56,599 nt of DNA from an uncultured Eubacteriales bacterium (GCA_902774025.1 CACYGY010000038.1:1-56599), one strand, 5' to 3'. Counted from the first letter of the stretch, positions 24,900 through 33,490 are shown. Notes: generated by a model from the sequence alone, not told the origin. Made by a program: numbers and translations.

Positions 24900-27260
24900 A
24901 TGAACGAGCGATTGATGAAGGAATTGCAGGATTCACTGTATGTGCACCGTCCGTTGCCGCTGCATCGGGAGGAAAGTCTGGAAGCGCAGTTTAGAAAAAA
25001 GAAAGTCACGGCAACTTTTCCAATGTTTCCTCCGAGGAACGGAGTTCAGCTTATGGCGGAAAATGATACATGTCTTCGTTTATATGGAAACGAAATGACC
25101 TTCTCCGCCCCGCTGACAAGCGACCATTGGCCCAAAGGCGCTTCGCCGGATGGGAATTACTCCAATTTCGGCACTGCACTGATTTCCTTTTCGTTTCCGC
25201 CCATGGATTGGCGGCCCTACAACCGCATCGTCATGGAGGTGCGGCCCCGGTCGGCAGGCCAGCAGGTGCAGCATATGAATCTATCCATAGTGAATGCGGG
25301 AGAAACACCCCTGCCCGACCCTTATTTCCGGGAAGGAGCTACGGTGTTTGACCTGGACAGGGACGTGTGGCAGGAATGTATTTGGGAATTTGACGCTATG
25401 CCCAGGGACGCCGTAACGAAGCTGAACCTGTACGTTTTCTTGAGCGGCTGTGACAGCGGCGCACAGGGACAATTGGTTTACGATGTGCGGAATATCCGCC
25501 TGGAAGCAGTGGACCAGCCCGAATTTGAGCATGGCTGGATGAATCCTCAGCCCGGTATCCGCCTGTCCTCCGTGGGTTATTTCCCGGATGATGAAAAAAC
25601 AGCAGTACTGACCACTGCTTCCGCCTTTTTCCAGATCATATCAGAAAAAAACGGAAACTGTGTGTTTCAGGGGCCAGTGCGGCAGCTCAAAAACGCGCGG
25701 GGTTCTTTCCATACCGCCGATTTTTCCGCCGTCACAAAACCCGGCATGTATCACCTGAAAACGGACGATGAGGAAAGCTGCGTTTTTCAAATCTCCGATG
25801 ATTTATGCCGCTCCACGGTATGGCGGCTCATCAATTTCTTCTTTTGCCTGCGCTGCGGCATGCCCGTTCCCGGAAAGCACGGTATGTGTCACCAGGATAT
25901 CATTGCCAGGCATCAGGACAAAATGATTCCCTTCTGCGGCGGTTGGCACGACGCGGGAGACGTTTCACAGCAAGCTGCCCAAAGCGCAGAAATCACCCAG
26001 GCTCTCTTCGAATGCGCGGCGCGGATGAAGGCGGACGATCCGCTGCACACCCGTTTAGTGGAAGAAGCCCGCTGGGGCCTGGACTTTATCCTGAAAACCC
26101 GCTTTGGGGATGGCTATCGCGCCACCTCCGCCGGGGCCACCCGGTACACGGACAATATTATTGGCACCTTTGACGATATTTCCGCCCGAGTGCACAACCA
26201 TTCCTATGAAAACTTTCTGTTTTCCGGAGTGGAGTCCTTCGCCGCCCTGACTCTTCAGGACGAGGATCCGCCGCTGGCTGCCACTGCCCTGCATGCCTCA
26301 AAGCAGGATTTTGATTTTGCTGTGGAAACTTTCAGCCAAACCGGGCTCGACCCGGCACAGATGTATGAGCACACTTGGAATTCCGGCCTTTCTCAGTATC
26401 ACGCGGTGCGTTTGTGGAGTGCAAGCCTGCTGTTCAGAGCCACCAAAGAACCTTCGTACCGGGCGGAAATCCTGGAAAACGCCGAAAAGCTGATGGCCTG
26501 CCAGGAAACAGGCGCTGCTGGCTTGCCTTTTACCGGCTTTTTCTACCGGGATGAAATCCATAGCGCCATCGTGCACTTTAACCATCAATCTCGCGAGCAC
26601 CAGTTTATGCAAGCTTTGGAAGCCGCCTGCGTTTCCCTGCCGGACGCTAAGGAAAGGCCCCAATGGGAAGATTGCATGCGGCGGTATGGCGAATACCTGA
26701 AAGCCATTGCGGGCAATACCTCGCCTTACGGTATGCTGCCCGCTGGGGTACACCGTATGGACGAAGCGGAGGATCAAGCGTTGTTCCATTTCCTGCATGT
26801 GGCATGCGATTATGAAGTGGAAAAAGAAAACTACAAAGCGCAGCTGCAACACGGTACGGAAATTATCCCCGGCTATGTGTTACGCAATTTCCCGGTTTGG
26901 TTCTCCTTCCGGGGTAACAGCGCGGTACTTTTGTCCGCGGGGAAAGCCGCATCTATCCTTGCCGGCTATTTCCATGATCAGCAACTTGCCCAAATCGCCC
27001 ACGAGCAATTGTATTGGATGTGGGGAAAGAATCCCTTTGGCCAATCTTTGGTGTATGGGGACGGGGCCAACTGGTGCCGTCAATACGCGGTGCTGTGCGG
27101 CGACTGCGTGGGCGAGGTGCCGGTAGGCATCGAAACCTTGGGGAACGAGGACGCACCGTATTGGCCCCAGAACAACAACGCCACCTTCCGGGAGGTATGG
27201 GGCGCAGCAGCTTGCCGCATGCTGTGGCTATGCGCGGATACGTTCAAGGAGGAAGCATGA
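24900..27260 (+). CDS. glycoside hydrolase family 9 protein
   Basis: 786-residue enzyme. Residues about 60-210 look like a carbohydrate-binding beta-sandwich. An Ig-like domain (about 218-305, starting GIRLSSVGYFPDDEKTAVL) follows, as in CelD-type GH9 proteins. Then comes the (alpha/alpha)6 GH9 domain with the catalytic DAGD motif at D351-D354 (GGWHDAGD) and the C-terminal segments WMWGKNPFGQS and NNATFREVWGAAA, which should hold the general acid Glu. There is no signal peptide, so it acts in the cytoplasm on imported oligosaccharides. It heads an operon with a ROK remnant and a glucosamine-6-phosphate deaminase-like gene; because some cytoplasmic GH9 enzymes are exo-beta-glucosaminidases, an amino-sugar substrate is plausible (inference). 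ATG 24900 has AAGGAGG 8 nt upstream. Confidence 0.85.
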   Translation: MNERLMKELQDSLYVHRPLPLHREESLEAQFRKKKVTATFPMFPPRNGVQLMAENDTCLRLYGNEMTFSAPLTSDHWPKGASPDGNYSNFGTALISFSFPPMDWRPYNRIVMEVRPRSAGQQVQHMNLSIVNAGETPLPDPYFREGATVFDLDRDVWQECIWEFDAMPRDAVTKLNLYVFLSGCDSGAQGQLVYDVRNIRLEAVDQPEFEHGWMNPQPGIRLSSVGYFPDDEKTAVLTTASAFFQIISEKNGNCVFQGPVRQLKNARGSFHTADFSAVTKPGMYHLKTDDEESCVFQISDDLCRSTVWRLINFFFCLRCGMPVPGKHGMCHQDIIARHQDKMIPFCGGWHDAGDVSQQAAQSAEITQALFECAARMKADDPLHTRLVEEARWGLDFILKTRFGDGYRATSAGATRYTDNIIGTFDDISARVHNHSYENFLFSGVESFAALTLQDEDPPLAATALHASKQDFDFAVETFSQTGLDPAQMYEHTWNSGLSQYHAVRLWSASLLFRATKEPSYRAEILENAEKLMACQETGAAGLPFTGFFYRDEIHSAIVHFNHQSREHQFMQALEAACVSLPDAKERPQWEDCMRRYGEYLKAIAGNTSPYGMLPAGVHRMDEAEDQALFHFLHVACDYEVEKENYKAQLQHGTEIIPGYVLRNFPVWFSFRGNSAVLLSAGKAASILAGYFHDQQLAQIAHEQLYWMWGKNPFGQSLVYGDGANWCRQYAVLCGDCVGEVPVGIETLGNEDAPYWPQNNNATFREVWGAAACRMLWLCADTFKEEA

Positions 27261-28121
27261 ACCGGCAGGGGAATCTGCTGTGCATTGGGAAGAAAGCCTC
27301 CGGGCAAATGGACCATGAATCCGCCTATGCTTTCCTGGCACAAACTTTATCATCCTTCCTTTCTCAGCCCACTCCCGGTTATTAGCCTTGCGCCATTGGC
27401 ATCGGCCTGACAGGGCATGTGGATGGGAAAAAGGCATTTGACTGAAGGTGGACAAGCGAGACGGAAACACGGTTCCTCTTGCGGGCAGGATCGCCGAGCG
27501 TTTCTCCCTGCCCTGCTTCATCGATAATGACGTAAAAGCGCCGCTACAGCTGAAAGGCTGTTCGGCGTTGGAAAAGAAACTGACAATTTTGCGTATATCA
27601 ACGTGGGCACCGGCATCGGGGCAGGCATCGTGACGGTGGGACATTTGATTCGCGGCGGGCGAGGTGGGACATTCCTCCTCCGGGCTGACCCTGGGCATTC
27701 CCTGTGTCTGCGGGCGGGAAGGCTGTATGGAACTGATTGCTTCCGGCTCCGGCATCGACGCCTGCGCCTGGAGGCCTGCCCCAAGATACGCAAATACCAA
27801 GCTCAATATCCCAAAGGAAGGCCGGGTCAGCGCACAGGAGGTGTTCGCTTTGCCCGATACGGACAGCTTGTGCGGGGAACTGACGGAAAACGCCGCCAAT
27901 GCCTTGTCCAACCATCGTCCGGGTATGCGACCCGGAGGCCAGTGGCGGACGTTTTTTTGCTGAAACGGGCGGAGCAGTATTTCAGCGCCCACACCATGCG
28001 GTATGTGACCAAAGGTGTGCAATTGACGAAAATGGATTCCCATTACGCCGGCCTCATCGTTGTGTGCGCCAAGGCCATCCGGGGCTATGAAGAATTGCAG
28101 GAAAGGAAGGATCGACCATGA
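27257..28121 (+). pseudogene. frameshifted ROK family sugar kinase
   Basis: Pieces of one ROK kinase appear in order in different frames. MNRQGNLLCI starts at an ATG overlapping the GH9 stop by 4 bp, but the glycine-rich ATP motif is missing and the frame ends at 27385. VPLAGRIAERFSLPCFIDNDVKA lies at 27469-27540 in a second frame. GTGIGAGIVTVGHLIRGG follows at 27603 in another, and the zinc-binding CVCGREGCMELIASG segment in yet another (27664-27963). The C-terminal part QYFSAHTMRYVTKG ends at 28121, overlapping the next gene by 4 bp. At least three frameshifts and internal stops make it inactive unless the sequence contains errors. The flanking coupled overlaps show that it was once an intact operon gene, presumably phosphorylating the GH9 product. 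Confidence 0.85.
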
Positions 28122-28855
28122 AAAATCTGAAAATCACCATTGCACCTACGGAACACGATTTTGACGTGATGGCCGCCTGGCGGATCATCGGGCAAATGCT
28201 AAAAAAGCCTGATGCGGTCATTGGCCTGAGCACCGGGCAAACCACGAAAAACATGCACGCCATCGTGTCGGACATTTACCGGCAGTATCCCTTCGACACC
28301 AGCCACGTGACCTTGTTCAACGTGGACGAATTGACCAACCTGCCCCGTTCCTACCCGGGCTGCTGCTATACCATGATTCGGGAACAGATCGCCGACGCGC
28401 TGAATATTCCCAAAGAGCGCTTCATTATGCCAAGCACTATTTCCGATGATTATGCGGAAGAATGCCGCCGCTTCCAGGAAGCCCTCGAGCAGCGGGGCGG
28501 CATCGACCTGCAAATGCTAGGCTTGGGATACAACGGACACATCGGCATCAACCAGCCAGGCACACCCTTTGAATCGGAAACCTGGGTATCGCCTATGGAT
28601 CCCGTTTTTGAAGCCAGAGTGCGAAGGGAAACGGGCGTGGCAGACGATTACCCTCTTGGGGGAGGCATTCGCACCATTATGCGCTCCCGCCGCATCGTAT
28701 TGATCGCAAAGGGCAGCCACAAGGCTGAGGTGGTGCGACAAATGCTGAAAGGTCCCGTCACCACGGATTTCCCCGCCTCCGTGCTGCAAATGCATCCCAA
28801 TTGTGAATTCCTGCTGGACGCCGATGCGGCAGCGCTGGTGAAAGACCTGGCTTAA
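28118..28855 (+). CDS. glucosamine-6-phosphate deaminase-like protein (NagB family)
   Basis: 245-residue enzyme of the NagB/6-phosphogluconolactonase superfamily, which converts glucosamine-6-phosphate to fructose-6-phosphate and ammonia in characterised members. The motifs appear in order: phosphate-binding GLSTGQTT (about residue 36; GLATGSTP in NagB), FNVDEL with the catalytic Asp, and LGLGYNGHIGINQPG with the His of the ring-opening site. The C-terminal IVLIAKGSHKAEVV and GPVTTDFPASVLQ are also family-typical. Length fits. The ATG overlaps the end of the ROK remnant by 4 bp and has a GGAAGGA ribosome binding site. With the kinase broken, the phosphorylated substrate must come from another kinase or a phosphotransferase system. 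Confidence 0.9.
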   Translation: MKNLKITIAPTEHDFDVMAAWRIIGQMLKKPDAVIGLSTGQTTKNMHAIVSDIYRQYPFDTSHVTLFNVDELTNLPRSYPGCCYTMIREQIADALNIPKERFIMPSTISDDYAEECRRFQEALEQRGGIDLQMLGLGYNGHIGINQPGTPFESETWVSPMDPVFEARVRRETGVADDYPLGGGIRTIMRSRRIVLIAKGSHKAEVVRQMLKGPVTTDFPASVLQMHPNCEFLLDADAAALVKDLA

Positions 28856-28867
28856 AGGGAGGGCGGC

Positions 28868-29746
28868 ATGCTGAAAATCGGCTTTGCGGATGAATACCTG
28901 GACAACTGGCATTGCAATGAATATCCCCATTTTCTGAGGGAAGCCATTGAACGCTGGAGCTTTGACGCGGAAATCACAAAAGCGTTTGCCTATCAGGATC
29001 GGCCGCCCCTGGGCGGGGTATCTACGTTGGATTGGTGTAGGAAAAGGAATATACAGCCCGCCGCCTCCATGGAAGAATTAGTGCGGGATTGCGACGCCAT
29101 CCTGGTGATCGCAGCGGACGATGCGCGGTATCATGAAAAGGTGGCCCGATTGCCCCTGATGAGCGGGAAGCCGGTATTTGTGGACAAGACCTTTGCGCCG
29201 GACGCTGAAACGGGCAAACGGATGTTTGATTTGGCGCGGGCTCATGGCACGCCGGTGTTTTCTTCCTCCGCACAGCGGTACTGTCAGAGCATCCTGGATT
29301 GGCAGAAGGCGCACTCGGAAAAACCCATGTTCGTGTCCACCGTGGGGCCACACTCCCTGGATCGGTACGCCGTACACCAGTTGGAACCCATCGTAGCCCT
29401 GATGGGTACGGGGGTGAAGAGCCTGAAAGCCTTTGCCTGCGGCAGCATGGTAACCCAATTGATTTTGGACTATGGCGAAGGCCGCTTCGCCAGCTTCATG
29501 CAGACGCCCCAGCCCTGGGCTGAATTCAATTTCATGGTGTCCCCGGACGGCGAAACAGGCGCGCGGCTACCCAGCGACGATACGAACGTCTATTACAATC
29601 TAATGAAAGCCATCCTGGATTTCTTCGTTCACGGCATCGTGCCCGTAAAAGAGGAGGAAACCATGGAAATCCTCTCCATTATAGACTTGGCGCGCATTGC
29701 CAGAACGCGGCCGGATACTAGGTTTTTCCTTCCTGAAATCAAGTGA
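28868..29746 (+). CDS. Gfo/Idh/MocA-like oxidoreductase
   Basis: 292-residue protein that resembles NAD(P)-dependent sugar dehydrogenases of the Gfo/Idh family. It has a Rossmann-like N-terminus, the ASMEELVRDCDAILVIAADDARYHEKVA stretch, and GKPVFVDKTFA, corresponding to the EKP-type catalytic lysine motif with D in place of E. The first beta-alpha turn reads IGFADEYLDN instead of the glycine-rich GxGxxG, so cofactor binding may be altered. It is 12 bp downstream of the NagB-like gene with AGGGAGG before its ATG, and is probably the last gene of the GH9 operon. It may oxidise or epimerise the sugar released by GH9, but the substrate is unknown. Confidence 0.75.
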   Translation: MLKIGFADEYLDNWHCNEYPHFLREAIERWSFDAEITKAFAYQDRPPLGGVSTLDWCRKRNIQPAASMEELVRDCDAILVIAADDARYHEKVARLPLMSGKPVFVDKTFAPDAETGKRMFDLARAHGTPVFSSSAQRYCQSILDWQKAHSEKPMFVSTVGPHSLDRYAVHQLEPIVALMGTGVKSLKAFACGSMVTQLILDYGEGRFASFMQTPQPWAEFNFMVSPDGETGARLPSDDTNVYYNLMKAILDFFVHGIVPVKEEETMEILSIIDLARIARTRPDTRFFLPEIK

Positions 29747-29846
29747 ATCATCACGTAACCACCGAGGAGCATAGAGATCGTTTTGTATCCATAACAAAAA
29801 CAATGCGAAATTACGGAAAACCATTCTGACAATGATGGAGGAAAAC

Positions 29847-30506
29847 ATGATGAAGGTATTGCTCGTGTGTGATGATCTTTGGCATCCGGCGGAAGTCATT
29901 GAGCGGGGACTCAAAACCATGGATCAGGAAGACATGGAGTTTGATTTCGTCAAAACAGCCAAAGATATTCTTTCCCCTGCTTTTGTTGCCAGGTATGATG
30001 TCCTGGTCAATTGCTCCGGCGGAGCGATCAACGCAGCCAACAGCAATCCCTGGTTCGAGCCAACAGTTACTGAGTTCGGCCCGGAAGAAATCCGTAATTA
30101 TGTAAGAAAAGGCGGTGCTTTTGTTGCCGTGCATGCAGCCCTGACGATCGGAGGCCGTGACCATCCTGAACCTGCCTATACCGAAGTAGTAGGCTGCACG
30201 TTCCTGGGCCATCCTCTTCGGGAAATGACCCATGTTTATGTCACGGAACACAATGCTATTACCGATGGAGTTGAGGATTTCGACGAGCGCGATGAGCACT
30301 ATCAAATCGCTGTTACTGCAAAGGATGCCAAGCCTTTCCTGTCCACCACGTCTGAACACGGGGGCACCTTTATCAGTGGCTATTCCCGTGAATTTGGAAG
30401 GGGCCGTGTTGTTGTGCTGACACCGGGTCATACCCTCGCTGTCTGGGAAAACCCCAATTTCCGGAAATTGTTCAAAAACGCAATCCGCTGGGCAACCGGA
30501 AAATAA
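29847..30506 (+). CDS. ThuA-like domain protein
   Basis: 219-residue protein with a class I glutamine amidotransferase-like fold of the ThuA (trehalose utilisation) type. It begins with KVLLVCDDLWHPAEVIERGL, then YDVLVNCSGG, the central RNYVRKGGAFVAVHAAL corresponding to the ThuA G-G-x-V-x-x-H segment, FLGHP, VTEHNAITDGV and GRGRVVVLTPGHT. No catalytic cysteine is evident at the elbow, as is usual in ThuA. Function is unproven; such genes often accompany sugar dehydrogenases, which fits the oxidoreductase 100 bp upstream. GGAGG stands 5 nt before ATG 29847 (or 8 nt before ATG 29850); the ATG at 29832 lies upstream of the ribosome binding site. Confidence 0.8.
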   Translation: MMKVLLVCDDLWHPAEVIERGLKTMDQEDMEFDFVKTAKDILSPAFVARYDVLVNCSGGAINAANSNPWFEPTVTEFGPEEIRNYVRKGGAFVAVHAALTIGGRDHPEPAYTEVVGCTFLGHPLREMTHVYVTEHNAITDGVEDFDERDEHYQIAVTAKDAKPFLSTTSEHGGTFISGYSREFGRGRVVVLTPGHTLAVWENPNFRKLFKNAIRWATGK

Positions 30507-30673
30507 GATCGGAATACAGACACATGCTGTTTATGCTTGCCGGCCCGTGCGTGAAAGGACGATGGAAAAGAACGTGTCTGGGTATCAGATTATCCTGGAG
30601 ATTTTTATGAGTGATGAAATACTGAAAGGTAATGATGATCTTACAACACACGGAGGCTTCCAGGAGGAATCAT

Positions 30674-30865
30674 ATGAGGATAAGCTACCAGAAACTGTGG
30701 CGTATGATGAGAGATAATGAAATGAAAAAAGGCGATTTAGCTGCAGCTGCAGAAATCAGCGACTATGCGATGTCAAAGCTTAGCCGGGAAGAGCCTGTGT
30801 CATTGAAGATTGGCAGGCAGTTGGAGCTTTGTAAAGCTTTGAATCTACAGGTCCCGGTTGGCTGA
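30674..30865 (+). CDS. small Cro/C1-type HTH regulator
   Basis: 63-residue DNA-binding protein that consists of a single helix-turn-helix (MRISYQKLWRMMRDNEMKKGDLAAAAEIS...). It resembles the YozG/HTH_26 group often found in mobile or phage-derived regions. The ATG at 30674 follows AGGAGG by 6 nt; longer in-frame starts upstream lack a ribosome binding site. It sits between the ThuA-like gene and a deoxyribosyltransferase-like gene. Targets unknown. Confidence 0.8.
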   Translation: MRISYQKLWRMMRDNEMKKGDLAAAAEISDYAMSKLSREEPVSLKIGRQLELCKALNLQVPVG

Positions 30866-30949
30866 TCGCTGGTCTCCAAAGGAATGAACCCAGAGACAGA
30901 TTATAAGTACAAATACCGTCTGAAATCTACATGATTGAGGTGACAGATC

Positions 30950-31282
30950 ATGGTTGGAAAGTACAAGGTCATTACCCTCTGCGGCAGCACCCGTTTCAGG
31001 GATGCCTTCATGGAGGCACAGAAGCGTCTGACACTGGACGGCAACATAGTCATCAGTGTCGGGCTGTTCGGGCATTCCGGAGATAATGAGGTCTGGACAG
31101 AAGGCACCAAGGAAATGCTGGACGACATGCACAGGCGGAAAATCGATATGGCTGACGAGATTTTCGTGATCAATGTCGGTGGTTATATCGGTTCCAGCAC
31201 CAGATCCGAAATTGAGTATGCGACGGCAGCTGGAAAGCCGGTCTGCTATCTGGAGTCATGGGAGGAGAATCATACAGTCTGA
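30950..31282 (+). CDS. nucleoside 2-deoxyribosyltransferase-like protein
   Basis: 110-residue protein that starts with YKVITLCGSTRFRDAFMEAQ, the nucleotide-binding signature of the 2-deoxyribosyltransferase/DUF4406 fold. It continues with MHRRKIDMADEIFVINVGGYIGSSTRSEIEYA, where the Glu of SEIEYA matches the catalytic Glu of that fold. It is shorter than the classical 150-residue enzymes. GAGGTGA precedes ATG 30950. Such small proteins are common on phages and integrated elements; with the HTH gene just upstream, it may be part of the acquired block. The reaction is not proven. Confidence 0.82.
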   Translation: MVGKYKVITLCGSTRFRDAFMEAQKRLTLDGNIVISVGLFGHSGDNEVWTEGTKEMLDDMHRRKIDMADEIFVINVGGYIGSSTRSEIEYATAAGKPVCYLESWEENHTV

Positions 31283-31658
31283 ATTGTCAGGGCAGGATCT
31301 ACCGCATGTCATTGGACTATTTGACGATTGCCGATGATTCTGCGGGAAAGGATCAGACGGCTTGACATGTGCCTTGTCCCCGGAATAAGCGGGTACAAAC
31401 GGCTCTTCCGGGGACAAGGCATATGAACAGAATCGGGAGAATCAGATTGCCACGGACAGGGAAACCAGCGGAAAGCATGACCAGGGTGTTGGTGGATTCA
31501 ATTCCGGCTATGGATGGGCTGCGGATGACTGCTGCAATGACCCAAACGGCAGGACACCCGATTTCTCGCCGGAGCCCGGCGGTAAAAACCGCTTTGGGGA
31601 GACCGTGTTCGCTGGACACCTGCTTACCCACCCGTGCCGGAGAGCGAACCCGTCCGAA
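31283..31658. other. intergenic region with no recognisable gene
   Basis: About 375 bp between the deoxyribosyltransferase-like gene and the terminator hairpin of the leftward transporter. Open frames of 107 and 127 codons exist on opposite strands but overlap each other and match nothing recognised. The notable content is the perfect inverted repeat at 31370-31421. Confidence 0.4.
31370..31421. repeat. perfect 16-bp inverted repeat with 20-bp loop
   Basis: Arms TGCCTTGTCCCCGGAA (31370-31385) and TTCCGGGGACAAGGCA (31406-31421) are exactly complementary. No U-tract follows in either direction, so it is not a canonical terminator. It may be a structured end of a mobile fragment or a protein-binding site. 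Confidence 0.85.
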
Positions 31659-31696
31659 CGCCAAGAAGGCAGCCATACAGGCTGCCTTCCTTGGCG
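31659..31696 (-). terminator. strong hairpin after the Atg22-like transporter gene
   Basis: Arms of about 16 bp (CGCCAAG-AAGGCAGCC and GGCTGCCTT-CCTTGGCG) with a 5-nt loop lie 4 bp after the stop codon of the leftward transporter gene. There is no clear T-run, so termination may depend on stem strength. Confidence 0.6.
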
Positions 31697-31699
31697 CTA

Positions 31700-33373
31700 T
31701 CAGGATGATGAAGATTCCAGAGCCTCAAATTCCTTCTTCCCGCCGATCATGATGAACAGCCCCACCAGGAACAGAAAGATCAGAGCCAGGACACCGAAGC
31801 TGCTTCTGCCGCTCCAGGTGACGGTGAGGGAGTAGAGGAAGGGTCCGAGAACGGCGGCGAACTTGCCGAAAATGTCGAAGAAACCGAAGAATTCATTGCT
31901 CCGGTCCTTGGGAATGAGTCTTCCGAAGAAGGAACGGCTCACGGCCTGGATGCCACCCTGTACCGTTCCCACCAGAACCGCCATGGCCCAGAAGAGAACC
32001 GTGGAGAGGGATATGGCGCTGCGGAATCCTGAGACGGTGGTTCCTTGAGAGGAGAGGTACTGGTCCGCCAGGTCAAAGACGGAGGCAACCGTCCCGGGTC
32101 CAAGGGCTGAATAAGCGACATCCGAAAGAGCCGAGGCACGGGCATCTTCCAGGGTGTCCTTCTGCAGAGCGGTGCGGACGGTGGTGAGAAGATTCTGATA
32201 CTGCTGAACCTCTCTGCTCAGAGCGTTTCGTTTCTCCGCCGAAAGGCCGGGGGCAATGTTTCCGTTTTCCACGTCCTTCAGGAAAACATCTGTTTTTTCT
32301 GTGCGGAGCGCCGTGACATAGGCTTCCTCTGCCACCGAACCTGCGGATTCCTCCGGCAGGGTCAGGCGGGCGGTCACATTTTCATGGAAACCTTTTTCAA
32401 AGGCTGCCTGATGAGGTTCCAGTGAGAAGCCCATGTAGAAACCTACCACACAGATCACCGTGTACATGGCAATGGCGTAAATCAGGGCCTTTCGGGCGGT
32501 GATCCGCGCGGACAGGCTGGCGAAGAGAATAGAGCAGGGCATGGCGACGATCTGCGTGACAAGGAGTGCCAGGATCATGCCGATGCTGCTGAGGCCAAGG
32601 GTGGAACCGTAGGCGGTGGAAATGTTGATGATGGTGCTCACGCCGTCAATGTAGAAGAAATAGGCAAGGACAAACAGGCCGAGACCTTTGTGGCGGAAAA
32701 TGTCCCTGGCGGTGTGGAAGGTATTGCGGACCACGTCACGGGCGGGATGCCTGTCGCCCCGCTCGACGAAATGCACCTGATGGACATTCTTCAGGAAGGG
32801 AATGGAAAAAAGGATCCACCATACGCTTGTGATGAGGATGGAAAACTGGTAGGCAGCGCGGCTGTATTTCAGGACAACCAGCACCACGATGGAAATCAGG
32901 AAGGGTATGGTGCTTCCGCCGATGTAACCCATGGCGTAACCCCAGGAAGATACCTTGTCCATGCGTTCATCTGTGGTGACGTCGGTGAGGAAGGAGTCAT
33001 AAAACAGGCAGCTTCCGGAAAAGCCGATACGGCTGAGAATATAGGCAACGCGCAGAATCTGCCAGTTGTCAATGAAAAAGGTCATGAAAAGTGTAGAGAC
33101 TGCTCCGAGAAGCATGAAAGAAGTGAAGAGTTTCTTTTTCATGCCCCGGAAATCCGCGAAGGCACCCAGGAAAGGCGCAGCGACGGCCAGGATCAGCGTG
33201 GCCAGGGAAATGCCCCGGGCCAGCAGGACATCTGCCTTCTCTCCCGCCGCATTGGCAAAAATGATGGGAAAAATGGCAGCCATGATATTGGTGGCATAGA
33301 CGGAGTTGGCCCAGTCATACAGAATCCAGCTCCATTCCCGGACGGTAAACCTTTTCTCGCGCTTTCGTGCCAT
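31700..33373 (-). CDS. Atg22/UMF1-type major facilitator transporter with long extra loop
   Basis: 557-residue membrane transporter that begins with the family signature REWSWILYDWANSVYATNIM. It shows the usual 12-helix MFS arrangement with GAFADFRGMKKK in the loop after helix 2 and VQGGIQAVSRSFFGRLIPKDRSNEFFGFFDIFGKF in the second half. Bacterial relatives are about 410-450 residues; here an extra stretch of about 130 mostly charged, helical residues is inserted after helix 8 (FEKGFHENVTARL... to GTTVSGFRS), facing outside if the topology is normal. Substrate unknown; relatives are implicated in amino-acid or metabolite efflux. ATG 33373 follows AGGAGG by 4-5 nt, and in-frame starts upstream overlap the promoter. 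Confidence 0.88.
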   Translation of the reverse strand: MARKREKRFTVREWSWILYDWANSVYATNIMAAIFPIIFANAAGEKADVLLARGISLATLILAVAAPFLGAFADFRGMKKKLFTSFMLLGAVSTLFMTFFIDNWQILRVAYILSRIGFSGSCLFYDSFLTDVTTDERMDKVSSWGYAMGYIGGSTIPFLISIVVLVVLKYSRAAYQFSILITSVWWILFSIPFLKNVHQVHFVERGDRHPARDVVRNTFHTARDIFRHKGLGLFVLAYFFYIDGVSTIINISTAYGSTLGLSSIGMILALLVTQIVAMPCSILFASLSARITARKALIYAIAMYTVICVVGFYMGFSLEPHQAAFEKGFHENVTARLTLPEESAGSVAEEAYVTALRTEKTDVFLKDVENGNIAPGLSAEKRNALSREVQQYQNLLTTVRTALQKDTLEDARASALSDVAYSALGPGTVASVFDLADQYLSSQGTTVSGFRSAISLSTVLFWAMAVLVGTVQGGIQAVSRSFFGRLIPKDRSNEFFGFFDIFGKFAAVLGPFLYSLTVTWSGRSSFGVLALIFLFLVGLFIMIGGKKEFEALESSSS

Positions 33374-33422
33374 AGATCCTCCTGTACACGGGATGTATTT
33401 TTCGGGTCTTGCCTGTGACATG

Positions 33423-33451
33423 ATTATATCTGTTTTTCCGGGCATGGGCAA
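33423..33451 (-). promoter_or_regulatory. promoter of the Atg22-like transporter gene
   Basis: On the - strand TTGCCC (33446-33451), 17 bp, TATAAT (33423-33428). It is back-to-back with the queH promoter, 11 bp apart. Confidence 0.7.
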
Positions 33452-33461
33452 ATGAAGAGGT

Positions 33462-33490
33462 TTGACAAGGTTGGTGCAAGTGTCTATAAT
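33462..33490 (+). promoter_or_regulatory. perfect consensus promoter of queH
   Basis: TTGACA (33462-33467), 17 bp, TATAAT (33485-33490). The transcript would begin about 22 nt before the TTG start, leaving no room for a preQ1 riboswitch. Confidence 0.9.

Noticed and set aside
24520..24936. 138-codon open frame on the - strand opposite tRNA-Ala, containing SGFEPLTPTLPVLC-like sequence
   Set aside because: It is the classical spurious translation of a tRNA antisense strand and carries no ribosome binding site.
24569..31282. Complete integrative element bounded by att repeats
   Set aside because: No integrase, recombinase or second copy of the tRNA 3' end was seen; only an acquired block is suggested.
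31369..31752. 127-codon + strand frame at 31369-31752 and the overlapping 107-codon - strand frame
   Set aside because: No domain, both overlap an inverted repeat and the end of the transporter gene, and no ribosome binding site is convincing.
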